Source: CAZJKE01 sp964555625
GTDB taxonomy: Bacteria; Planctomycetota; Phycisphaerae; Phycisphaerales; SM1A02
Length of the DNA: 28,474 bases
NCBI GenBank assembly: GCA_964555625.1
Contig: CAZKTE010000017.1
Location: 1-28,474, forward strand
Reading direction: 5' to 3'
The notes under the pieces are model-generated. The model worked only from the letters and a program-made list of their open reading frames with translations. It ran no database searches and was not told the origin of the DNA. This document shows, in pieces, positions 5,516 through 13,709 of this stretch. The position numbers and the translations under genes are program-made. How positions within the stretch are numbered: position 1 is the first letter of the stretch; every line of letters begins with the position of its first letter.

Positions 5516-7669
5516 ATGGGAACTCAAGCAATGACGGATGCAACGGATGTCCGCGAGAGCGGCTACTGCGATCGCTATGGGTGCATGACCTTCACCGGAG
5601 ACGTGATGCTCAAGCGACTCCCTGCCGACGTCTTCGAGACGCTGCAGGAGACGATGCGCAAGGGCAAGCCACTTGACCCGGCGATCGCCAACACGGTCGC
5701 AGACGCAATGAAGGAATGGGCGCTCGACCACGGGTGCACCCACTACACGCACTGGTTCCAACCGCTGACGGGTAGAACGGCCGAGAAACACGACGGGTTC
5801 CTCGAGCCCGACGCAGACGGCAGCGCGATCGCCACCTTCAGCGGCGACATGCTCATCCGGGGCGAACCGGATGCGAGCAGCTTCCCCAGCGGCGGCATTC
5901 GAGATACCTGGGAGGCGCGCGGATATACCGCGTGGGACGCGACTAGCCCGGCCTTCATCCTCACCGACGAGGAGGGTGGCACGCTCTGCATTCCAACGGC
6001 GTTCGTGTCGTGGACCGGAGAGGCGCTCGACAAGAAGACGCCCCTGCTGCGCTCCATCGATGCGGTCAACACGCAGGCGATGCGCATCCTCAAGATCTTC
6101 GGCACTGACGACGGCGTCAGCAGGGTCATCACTACCCTTGGCAGCGAACAGGAGTACTTCCTCGTTGACGAGACCTTCGTCGCCGAGCGGCCCGACCTGC
6201 TCATGTGCGGTCGCACCCTGATCGGCGCCACGCCGGCCAAGGGCCACCAGCTTGACGACCACTACTTCGGCGCGATCCCGGACCGGGTCCTGGCCTTCAT
6301 GGGTGACCTCGAGGCGCGACTCTACGAGCTGGGAATCCCCGTCAAGACCCGCCACAACGAGGTGGCGCCGGGCCAGTACGAGATCGCCCCCACCTACGAG
6401 AACGCCAACGTCGCCGCTGACCACCAGGCGCTGATGATGACTGTGATGTGCAAGACGGCGGCCGCCCATGGCTTCGCGTGCCTGATGCACGAGAAGCCCT
6501 TCGCGGGCGTCAACGGCTCGGGCAAGCACAACAACTGGTCGATCGCCACCGATACCGGCGTCAACCTGCTTGACCCGCAGGACGAGACCCACACCAACAT
6601 GCAGTTCCTCGCGTTCCTCTGCGGGATCATGCGTGCTGTGGACATGCACGCGGACCTGCTGCGGGCGTCGATCGCGTCGGCGGCCAACGACCACCGGCTC
6701 GGCGCCAACGAGGCTCCGCCGGCCATCATCTCCATATACATGGGCGCGATGCTCAGTGACATTCTCAGCCAGCTCGAGGCTGGCGAGACCCGCGACACGC
6801 GCAAGGGCGGCACGCTGGATTTCGGCGCCACGACCATGCCGCAGATCCCACGCCACAGCGGCGACCGAAACCGAACAAGCCCCTTCGCCTTCACAGGCAA
6901 CAAGTTTGAGTTCCGCGCAGTTGGATCCTCCCAGGCTATCGCCTGGCCCAACACGATCCTCAATACGATCATCGCCGAGTCGCTTGATGACATGGCCACG
7001 CAGCTTGAGACGCGGCTCGCCGGCGAGCGATCACCCGAGCAGCTCGAGACCGCCGTGCGGGAGATGCTTCAGGAGATCGTTAAGGCCCACCGCAAGGTGG
7101 TCTTCGATGGTGACAACTACACCGACGAGTGGCACAAGGAGGCGGCGTCCCGCGGCCTTCCCAATCTCAAGACCACCGCAGACGCCGTGTGCATGCTCGC
7201 CACGGAGGAGGCCGCGGCCCTCATGGACCGCTATGGCGTCCTCAGTCCCCGCGAGCTCACCGCTCGCGTGGAGGTCATCCTCGAGCAGTACTGCACGGTC
7301 GTGGGCATCGAGGCCCGGATCCTCGCCACGATGCTCCGCACTCAAATCCTGCCTGCCGCCCTGCGGTACCAGACAGAACTCTGCGCAGCGATCGCCGGAA
7401 GCCGCGAGATGAGCGCAGACTGCACGCGATCGCAGGCACTCTTCCATCGCCTCGTGGATCTCTCGGAGGCATTGCATGGCTTCATCGACGATGTGGAGTC
7501 GGCGCAGGCCCACGAGGCCGACGGCCTCCAGACACACGCCGAATTCGTACGCGACACCCTGCTGCCGGCCATGGAAGCAGCCCGTGAGACCTCCGACGCC
7601 CTTGAGAGCATCGTGCCAGATGACCTCTGGCCGCTGCCGAGCTACGCGGACATGCTCTTCGTGCGTTGA
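5516..7669 (+). CDS. glnN: glutamine synthetase type III
   Basis: This 717-residue enzyme condenses glutamate and ammonia with ATP to glutamine in the cytoplasm. Its length (about 700-730) and motifs are those of the GSIII class, found in Bacteroidetes, cyanobacteria, Planctomycetes and others. Visible sites include GSEQEYFLVD (metal-binding acidic residues, about 209-218), TRHNEVAPGQYEIAPTYENANVAADH (about 278-303, the class III hallmark) and GVNGSGKHNNWS (331-342, ATP/glutamate region). An N-terminal GSIII-specific segment occupies roughly residues 15-170, and a helical C-terminal region follows 560. ATG 5516 has AAGGG at 5506-5510; ATG 5531 is an alternative. The gene stands alone between a palindrome-controlled promoter and a strong terminator hairpin. 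Confidence 0.96.
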   Translation: MGTQAMTDATDVRESGYCDRYGCMTFTGDVMLKRLPADVFETLQETMRKGKPLDPAIANTVADAMKEWALDHGCTHYTHWFQPLTGRTAEKHDGFLEPDADGSAIATFSGDMLIRGEPDASSFPSGGIRDTWEARGYTAWDATSPAFILTDEEGGTLCIPTAFVSWTGEALDKKTPLLRSIDAVNTQAMRILKIFGTDDGVSRVITTLGSEQEYFLVDETFVAERPDLLMCGRTLIGATPAKGHQLDDHYFGAIPDRVLAFMGDLEARLYELGIPVKTRHNEVAPGQYEIAPTYENANVAADHQALMMTVMCKTAAAHGFACLMHEKPFAGVNGSGKHNNWSIATDTGVNLLDPQDETHTNMQFLAFLCGIMRAVDMHADLLRASIASAANDHRLGANEAPPAIISIYMGAMLSDILSQLEAGETRDTRKGGTLDFGATTMPQIPRHSGDRNRTSPFAFTGNKFEFRAVGSSQAIAWPNTILNTIIAESLDDMATQLETRLAGERSPEQLETAVREMLQEIVKAHRKVVFDGDNYTDEWHKEAASRGLPNLKTTADAVCMLATEEAAALMDRYGVLSPRELTARVEVILEQYCTVVGIEARILATMLRTQILPAALRYQTELCAAIAGSREMSADCTRSQALFHRLVDLSEALHGFIDDVESAQAHEADGLQTHAEFVRDTLLPAMEAARETSDALESIVPDDLWPLPSYADMLFVR

Positions 7670-7695
7670 TGGATTCCGCCCAGGCATTGAACCGT

Positions 7696-7725
7696 AACCG
7701 GCCGCCGCGCAAGTGGCGGCCGGTT
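7696..7725 (+). terminator. hairpin terminator after glnN
   Basis: A perfect 11-bp GC-rich stem, AACCGGCCGCC / GGCGGCCGGTT, with an 8-nt loop begins 26 nt after the glnN stop codon. It is followed by GCTCGTTTCG, which is only weakly T-rich. The strength of the stem and its position between glnN and tig support a transcription terminator or a 3'-end stabiliser. Confidence 0.65.
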
Positions 7726-7780
7726 GCTCGTTTCGATACGCTGTGCGGCCCAGAACCCCGGAGAGGACCCACTCGACACC

Positions 7781-9247
7781 ATGGCCCAGAAGGACAGCCC
7801 ATTTACGATCAGCATCGAGGACGCTGGACCGGCGAGAAAGCGCATCTCGATCACGGTGCCGGCCGAGACCGTCGATGCGCACCTTGGCGACCAGATGTCG
7901 ACGCTTCGAAGCCAGACGAATCTGCCTGGCTTCCGCAAGGGCAAGGCGCCCGCAGCGCTGCTTGAGCGACGGTTCGGCTCAGCGATCCGCGAGGAAGCCA
8001 AGGGGAAGCTCATCAGCGACGGATACGCCGCGGCGCTCGAGGAACACGATCTTCAGACGCTCGGCGAACCCGAGCCGGTCGAGGACCCGTCCGAGGTCGT
8101 CATCGAGGAGGGCAAGCCCTTCTCCTTTTCCCTTGAGATCGAGATCATGCCGACCTTCGACCTGCCGGCTCTTGATGGAATCCAGATCGTCAGGCCCGTC
8201 GTCGACGTCGAGGACGCCCACATCGACGAGGAGATCGACCGACAGAAGACCCGCCACGGCGAGGTCGAGTCGGTGACCGATCAGGTCGTCGCCGGGGATT
8301 TCCTCGTGGGCGCCGCGCACGTCACGCGACGAGGCGAGGACGAGCCGTTCTTCAAGACCGAGCAGACCCGAGTTGCGGTTCCGGCCAAGGGCAAGAGTGG
8401 ACAGTTCCTCGGGCTGCTGATCGATGACCTCGGAGATCGCGTGGCATCCTGCAGCGCAGGTGACACGATCACGATCGAGGCGACCGGCCCGGAGACCCAC
8501 GAGATGGAGGAGGTCCGCGGCGCGGACCTGTCCATGGTGCTCGAGATTGCGCAGGTGATGCGTGTAATTGCCCTCGATGACGAGGGCCTGCAGGCGTTCT
8601 TCGGACTCGATGACCAGGGCGCGCTGCGCGAGCAGATCAGGATGGCCCTTGAGCGCCGCCGCGACGACGATCAGGCGATGGTGCTGCGAGAGCAGGCCAT
8701 CGAGAAGATCTCCGGCATGATCGAGATGGAGCTCCCCGAGAAGGCGTCGGCCTCACAAGCCGATCGAAACCTCGCCCGCATGCGACTGGAACTCGTGCAG
8801 AGTGGTCGCCTCAGCGAGGAGGAGGTGGAGCATCGTCTCGCCGAGGCGCGCGCCGGTTCCGTTGAGGAGTCCCGCGGACAGCTCAAGCAGTTCTTCATCC
8901 TCTCTGCACTTGCCGACCACTTTCATGTGACGGTCGGCGAAGCGGAGGTCAACGCGCGCATAGCGCGCATCGCCATGCAGAACGGCCTGCGTCCAGAGCA
9001 GGTGCGATCTGATCTTGCAAGCCGCGGACAGCTCACGCAGATCAGCGCGATGGTGCGTGAGGAGAAGGCGGCCGACCAGCTCGTTGCGGCCTGCACCGTG
9101 ACCGAGATGCCCGTGGCCGACTGGCAGTCCCAGCAGGCCCAGAAGCCCGCGGCCGCCAAGAAGACGAAGAAGAAGACTGCCAAGAAGACCGCCTCCAAGA
9201 AGAAGACGGCCAAGAAGACCTCGAAGAAGAAGACCTCGGCGACATGA
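7781..9247 (+). CDS. tig: trigger factor (ribosome-associated chaperone) with Lys-rich tail
   Basis: I start at ATG 7781 (a GGAGAGG lies upstream), because it gives the typical short N-terminus before the ribosome-binding domain. That domain carries the signature GFRKGKAP at residues 50-57, which docks on ribosomal protein L23. The middle part (about 150-250), where the FKBP-type prolyl isomerase domain sits, is strongly diverged; I cannot match the isomerase active-site residues. The C-terminal helical arms (about 260-450) look standard. The last 35 or so residues are an unusual run of KK-T/S-K repeats resembling histone H1-like tails. Total 488 residues; 430-450 is usual. The protein would shield nascent chains at the ribosome exit. 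Its stop overlaps the start of the next gene. Confidence 0.93.
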   Translation: MAQKDSPFTISIEDAGPARKRISITVPAETVDAHLGDQMSTLRSQTNLPGFRKGKAPAALLERRFGSAIREEAKGKLISDGYAAALEEHDLQTLGEPEPVEDPSEVVIEEGKPFSFSLEIEIMPTFDLPALDGIQIVRPVVDVEDAHIDEEIDRQKTRHGEVESVTDQVVAGDFLVGAAHVTRRGEDEPFFKTEQTRVAVPAKGKSGQFLGLLIDDLGDRVASCSAGDTITIEATGPETHEMEEVRGADLSMVLEIAQVMRVIALDDEGLQAFFGLDDQGALREQIRMALERRRDDDQAMVLREQAIEKISGMIEMELPEKASASQADRNLARMRLELVQSGRLSEEEVEHRLAEARAGSVEESRGQLKQFFILSALADHFHVTVGEAEVNARIARIAMQNGLRPEQVRSDLASRGQLTQISAMVREEKAADQLVAACTVTEMPVADWQSQQAQKPAAAKKTKKKTAKKTASKKKTAKKTSKKKTSAT

Positions 9248-9528
9248 CCATGTCGCTCTCCCTCGCCGCCGCATCGCCGGGCGCGTGGGGCGAGGCCCTG
9301 CCGGCCATGGGACTCCTGGTGGCCCTGGTGGCCATCGGGGCGTTCCTTCTCTGGCGAGTGCGTCGCACGCTGCGTGGCCGCCACCAGACAGGCATCCCGT
9401 TCACGCTCGCTGAGCTTCGAGCCCTGCGAGACCGCGGCGATCTCTCCCAGGAAGAGTACGAGCGGACCCACAAGTCGATGGTGGATGCGGTGCGGGAGGA
9501 CTCGGAACAGGACGCCAAGGACCGATAG
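9244..9528 (+). CDS. small single-pass membrane protein with SHOCT-like C-terminus
   Basis: The 94-residue protein has one membrane segment (about residues 19-38), a basic stretch (RVRRTLRGRH) and a short helical-hairpin tail: FTLAELRALRDRGDLSQEEYERTHKSMVD. The pattern L-x-x-L-x-x-x-G-x-[IL]-[ST]-x-E-E-[FY] is typical of SHOCT-like domains. Function is unknown. ATG 9244 overlaps the tig stop (ATGA), so it should be translated with trigger factor. A second in-frame ATG lies two codons on, at 9250. Confidence 0.7.
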   Translation: MTMSLSLAAASPGAWGEALPAMGLLVALVAIGAFLLWRVRRTLRGRHQTGIPFTLAELRALRDRGDLSQEEYERTHKSMVDAVREDSEQDAKDR

Positions 9529-9675
9529 CCTCCTCACATGTGGCCAAAGTGCGGCGAATTAGGGCTCTGTGACACTCGTCAAGGCCGTTTTTCGTGCCAC
9601 AATAGTGTCGGAGGACAGTGCATCGCCGATGGCAGGCCCTGCGTGGCAGCCGCAGCGTGAGCAGGCAAGGAACAG

Positions 9676-11103
<1,428 letters not shown>

Positions 11104-11123
11104 ACCAGTCCTCCCGTGGCCCC

Positions 11124-11152
11124 CGCCATGCATCCCATGGCGATGCTATAAT
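11124..11152 (+). promoter_or_regulatory. rpmB promoter with perfect extended -10 and upstream dyad
   Basis: TGCTATAAT (11144-11152) is a perfect extended -10 element, 39 nt before the rpmB start codon. No good -35 is visible, which extended -10 promoters tolerate. Just upstream is a perfect 7-bp dyad, CGCCATG-catcc-CATGGCG (11124-11142), covering the -35 zone. It could be an operator, or the end of the clpX message. Confidence 0.6.
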
Positions 11153-11161
11153 GCGCCGCTC

Positions 11162-11179
11162 GCCCCCAATTTCGGGGGC
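11162..11179 (+). other. GC hairpin in the rpmB 5' leader
   Basis: GCCCCC-aatttc-GGGGGC forms a 6-bp stem right after the predicted transcription start (about 11159) and directly before the Shine-Dalgarno AGGAG (11180-11184). Fully paired, it would place the ribosome site at the base of the hairpin. It may be a stabilising 5' cap structure or a control element. Confidence 0.45.
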
Positions 11180-11191
11180 AGGAGTTTCCCC

Positions 11192-11467
11192 ATGCCACGC
11201 GTATGCCACTTCACGGGCCGTCGTACCAAGGTAGGACGCAGGATCCGCTATCGCGGCAAGCCCAAGTACCAAGGCGGCATCGGCCTGAAGGTCACGGGGA
11301 TCACCAAGCGCACCTTCAAGCCCAACCTGCAGACCGTGCGGGCCATCGTCGATGGCGTCCCGCAGACGCTGCGAGTCTCGACCAAGGCCATCAAGCAGGG
11401 CCTGGTCGTCAAGCCGCTGAAGCGCAAATACGGCTGGACGCGCCAGCAGAAGCAGGCGCAGGCCTGA
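11192..11467 (+). CDS. rpmB: 50S ribosomal protein L28
   Basis: The 91-residue basic protein matches bacterial L28 from its first residues: MPRVCHFTGRRTKVGRRIRYRG, then KVTGITKRTFKPNLQ, then LRVSTKAIKQG. Only one Cys is present, so it belongs to the zinc-free form of the protein rather than the CxxC type. It is part of the large ribosomal subunit. The start ATG 11192 has AGGAG 7 nt upstream and a strong extended -10 promoter. An in-frame ATG at 11027 lies inside clpX and is not used. The C-terminus (KRKYGWTRQQKQAQA) is slightly longer than in many homologues. Confidence 0.93.
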   Translation: MPRVCHFTGRRTKVGRRIRYRGKPKYQGGIGLKVTGITKRTFKPNLQTVRAIVDGVPQTLRVSTKAIKQGLVVKPLKRKYGWTRQQKQAQA

Positions 11468-11487
11468 CCTAGGACCCCCACGGGCGC

Positions 11488-11503
11488 TACCGCCATCGCG
11501 GTA
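11488..11503 (+). terminator. weak hairpin after rpmB
   Basis: TACCGC-catc-GCGGTA forms a 6-bp stem 20 nt after the rpmB stop. It is followed by A-rich rather than T-rich sequence, so it is not a classical intrinsic terminator on this strand. It may still mark or protect the 3' end. Confidence 0.25.
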
Positions 11504-11528
11504 CGTCCGAAAAAAACCCGGCGTTCGT

Positions 11529-11556
11529 TTGACTGCGGGTCCCTCCCGCATAGTCT
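11529..11556 (+). promoter_or_regulatory. candidate promoter of the dnaG leader
   Basis: TTGACT (11529-11534; five of six consensus bases) and TAGTCT (11551-11556; four of six) are 16 nt apart. Transcription would start near 11563, immediately before the structured segment described next, leaving a leader of about 240 nt before dnaG. Confidence 0.5.
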
Positions 11557-11571
11557 TGAGACAAGAGCGGC

Positions 11572-11705
11572 CGGCACACTTCCACGGGACCACCCTCCAG
11601 CCGCAGTGCGGCGGAATGGTCCAACACCGCCCAGTGTGCCGCTGATCAAGGACAATCCCATGCCCCTCCCTGGGGGGCGATCATGTGGACCTGCGGCGCA
11701 GCCGC
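11572..11705 (+). ncRNA. candidate structured RNA / leader upstream of dnaG
   Basis: This lies in the 333-nt gap between rpmB and dnaG, in which I find no gene. First domain: a nested stem with a 9-bp outer helix CGGCACACT/AGTGTGCCG (11572-11580 with 11633-11641), a 6-bp middle helix GGACCA/TGGTCC (11587-11592 with 11617-11622) and a 5-bp inner hairpin GCCGC-agt-GCGGC (11600-11612). Second: TGATC/GATCA (11643-11647 with 11679-11683) around GCCCC/GGGGC. Third: GCGGC-gca-GCCGC (11693-11705). It matches no RNA family I know (not tRNA, SRP RNA, RNase P or tmRNA). High GC makes small stems common, but the 9+6+5 nesting right after a promoter is notable. The remaining 11706-11800 shows nothing clear. 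Confidence 0.4.
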
Positions 11706-11800
11706 GGCGACATCGATTATTGATGAGGCAGCATCTGGGCGATCCATCCGCAGAAAACACCGGCACCACGGAAGGGAGCGGTGGCACTTGGGCGGCAGGC

Positions 11801-13609
11801 ATGGCAGATAGAACGGACATCGAGCGCGTTCGGGAGGCGACGGACCTCGTAGCGCTCATCGCAGAGCACATCCAGTTGCAGCCCAAGGGCCGCGAGTGGG
11901 TGGGGTTGTGCCCATTCCACGACGACCAGAAGCCGTCGATGACCGTCGTTACCCACCGCGAACACGCCTTCTACAAGTGCTTCTCATGCGGGGCGTCCGG
12001 GGACTGCTTCACCTTCATGCAGGAATTCCTAGGTCTGGAATTCGGCGAGGTACTGAGAACCCTCGCCGATCGCGCTGGCATCACGCTCAGCAACCGCCAG
12101 GTCGGCGACGAGGAAGGTCCGTCACGGCGATCACGCATGCGGCGCGCCATCGAGCGCGCCGCGGGCCTCTATCGCGATGCCCTCTCCGAGGGCCCACAGG
12201 GCGTGGCGGTGACCGCACAGCTCACCGACCGCGGGTTCAGCGCCGAGTCCATCGAGCAGTTCGGACTCGGATTTGCGCCAAGCGGCTGGGACTTCCTTGC
12301 ATCGCGAATCGCAAGCAAGCCGGATGCCATCGAGGACTGCATGGCTGCCGGGCTCGTGCGTCAGCGCGACAGCGGCGGCCACTACGACGCCTTTCGGAAC
12401 CGGATCATGTTCCCGATCCTCGACGAGTCGGGGAGTCCCATCGCCTTCGGCGGTCGCCGGGTCGACGAATCCGACGAGCCCAAGTACATCAACAGCCCCG
12501 AGACTGACCTCTTCCAGAAGTCGCGCACGCTCTACGGCATGCATGCGGCGCGACGCCCCATCATCGAGGCGAAGCGCGCCATCGTCGTCGAGGGATACAC
12601 CGACGTCATCGCCTGCCATCAGGCCGGCCAGGCCAACGTCGTCGGGACGCTGGGCACGGCGCTGACGACGATGCACGCCAAGCGACTCTCGGACATCTGC
12701 GACGAGGTGATCCTGGTCTTCGACGGAGACGAGGCCGGCCGCCGCGCCGCGGATCGCGCCGTCGAGATCTTCCTGCAGCGACCCATCGATGTGCGCATCT
12801 GCGTGCTGCCCGAGGGCAGCGACCCTGCGGATCTCGCCGGCGACGCCCTCGACTCGCACGTGAATGTTGCAGTTGACGCGCTTTCCTTCAAGCTCGCTCG
12901 CCTCGACGCAGCCGTCGAGGACACCGACACAATGTCCGGCCGCCAGAAGGTGCTCGAGCATTTCATCGACGAACTGCATCGCCTCGGCCTCGGTGCGCTT
13001 GACGGCCTGCGGCGCCCGCTGGTGCTGGAGCACATCGGGCAGTTGCTGGACATCGACCTTACCCAGGTGGAGCAGCTTGTCGCCCAGCGCGCCCCTGCGG
13101 CGCAGCGGCCCCAGCAGACCGAGGCTCCCCAGGACTCGCGGAGCGTTCCTCGCAACCGCCAGCTCGCCGAACGGGAGTTCCTCTCGGTCATGATCTATGA
13201 CCCCCTGGAGACCTCTGCGATGCTGCGCGAGCGGGGAGACGAGATCCCCTGCGTGGAAGACTTCGCGGACGAGGCTGCCAGATCCATCGCGGCAGTTGCC
13301 CTGCCGCGCGCCGTCCAGGGCACCTCCTGCCGGATGCAGGACCTGCTCGATGCGCTTCCTGCCGAGGACGCTCGGGACCTGGCATCGCGGCTCTACTTCG
13401 ACGGCCAGCGCATCTGCGAGGCGACCGGCGGCATCGCTGCGGCGGTCACCGCGACGCTCAACGCGCTGCTGGCGGCGCTGCGCGGAGAAGCGATGGACGC
13501 CCGCATCAATCAGGTCCGTGCCATCGACGACAGGCAGGATCGAGCGAGGGCCGCCCAGGCGGCCCTGGACGACATTCGACGAGAGAAAACCGCCGGGAGC
13601 ACATCGTGA
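11801..13609 (+). CDS. dnaG: DNA primase
   Basis: The 602-residue primase makes the RNA primers for replication. The N-terminal zinc domain has C37-x2-H40 and C60-x2-C63 (CPFHDDQKPS ... YKCFSCGASGD). The catalytic core carries the family's RNA-polymerase basic region (AFRNRIMFPI, about 197-206; FGGRRVDESDEPKYINSPET, about 216-235). The TOPRIM fold follows, with VEGYTD (Glu264 region) and DGDEAG (Asp308, Asp310), which bind Mg2+. The C-terminal third is variable and would contact the DnaB helicase. ATG 11801 gives the expected short N-terminus; longer in-frame starts upstream would lie in the leader. rpoD follows after 100 nt, as in the macromolecular-synthesis operon of other bacteria, but no rpsU is next to it. 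Confidence 0.95.
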   Translation: MADRTDIERVREATDLVALIAEHIQLQPKGREWVGLCPFHDDQKPSMTVVTHREHAFYKCFSCGASGDCFTFMQEFLGLEFGEVLRTLADRAGITLSNRQVGDEEGPSRRSRMRRAIERAAGLYRDALSEGPQGVAVTAQLTDRGFSAESIEQFGLGFAPSGWDFLASRIASKPDAIEDCMAAGLVRQRDSGGHYDAFRNRIMFPILDESGSPIAFGGRRVDESDEPKYINSPETDLFQKSRTLYGMHAARRPIIEAKRAIVVEGYTDVIACHQAGQANVVGTLGTALTTMHAKRLSDICDEVILVFDGDEAGRRAADRAVEIFLQRPIDVRICVLPEGSDPADLAGDALDSHVNVAVDALSFKLARLDAAVEDTDTMSGRQKVLEHFIDELHRLGLGALDGLRRPLVLEHIGQLLDIDLTQVEQLVAQRAPAAQRPQQTEAPQDSRSVPRNRQLAEREFLSVMIYDPLETSAMLRERGDEIPCVEDFADEAARSIAAVALPRAVQGTSCRMQDLLDALPAEDARDLASRLYFDGQRICEATGGIAAAVTATLNALLAALRGEAMDARINQVRAIDDRQDRARAAQAALDDIRREKTAGSTS

Positions 13610-13642
13610 GTGCGTCCTGGCACGGTGACAGAGAGACGAGGA

Positions 13643-13690
13643 GCGGCAATGCGCCTAGGATTGCCGCATGCTGCACGGTCCGAGGGACCG
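13643..13690 (+). promoter_or_regulatory. tandem hairpins between dnaG and rpoD
   Basis: Two perfect hairpins lie in the 100-nt gap: GCGGCAAT-gcgcctagg-ATTGCCGC (13643-13667, 8-bp stem) and CGGTCC-gag-GGACCG (13676-13690, 6-bp stem). The second ends 6 nt before the rpoD Shine-Dalgarno. There is no T-tract. In E. coli the dnaG-rpoD gap holds an RNA processing site that sets the different levels of the two proteins. These hairpins may play a similar part here, but that is inference. Confidence 0.5.
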
Positions 13691-13709
13691 GTCAATAGGA
13701 GACCGACAC

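Noticed and set aside
5312..6856. 514-residue open frame on the minus strand
   Set aside because: It lies antisense to trpA's end and glnN. Its protein is Arg/Gly/Val/His-rich with no domain, a typical GC-rich shadow frame.
9150..9247. AAG-rich tandem repeats at the end of tig as a DNA repeat or recombination site
   Set aside because: They are explained by the Lys-rich coding sequence and keep the reading frame.
11468..11800. Known RNA gene (tRNA, SRP RNA, tmRNA, RNase P RNA) in the rpmB-dnaG gap
   Set aside because: None of the conserved cores of these RNAs (such as the T-loop or the RNase P GAGGAAAGTC motif) is present, so only an unnamed structured RNA is proposed.
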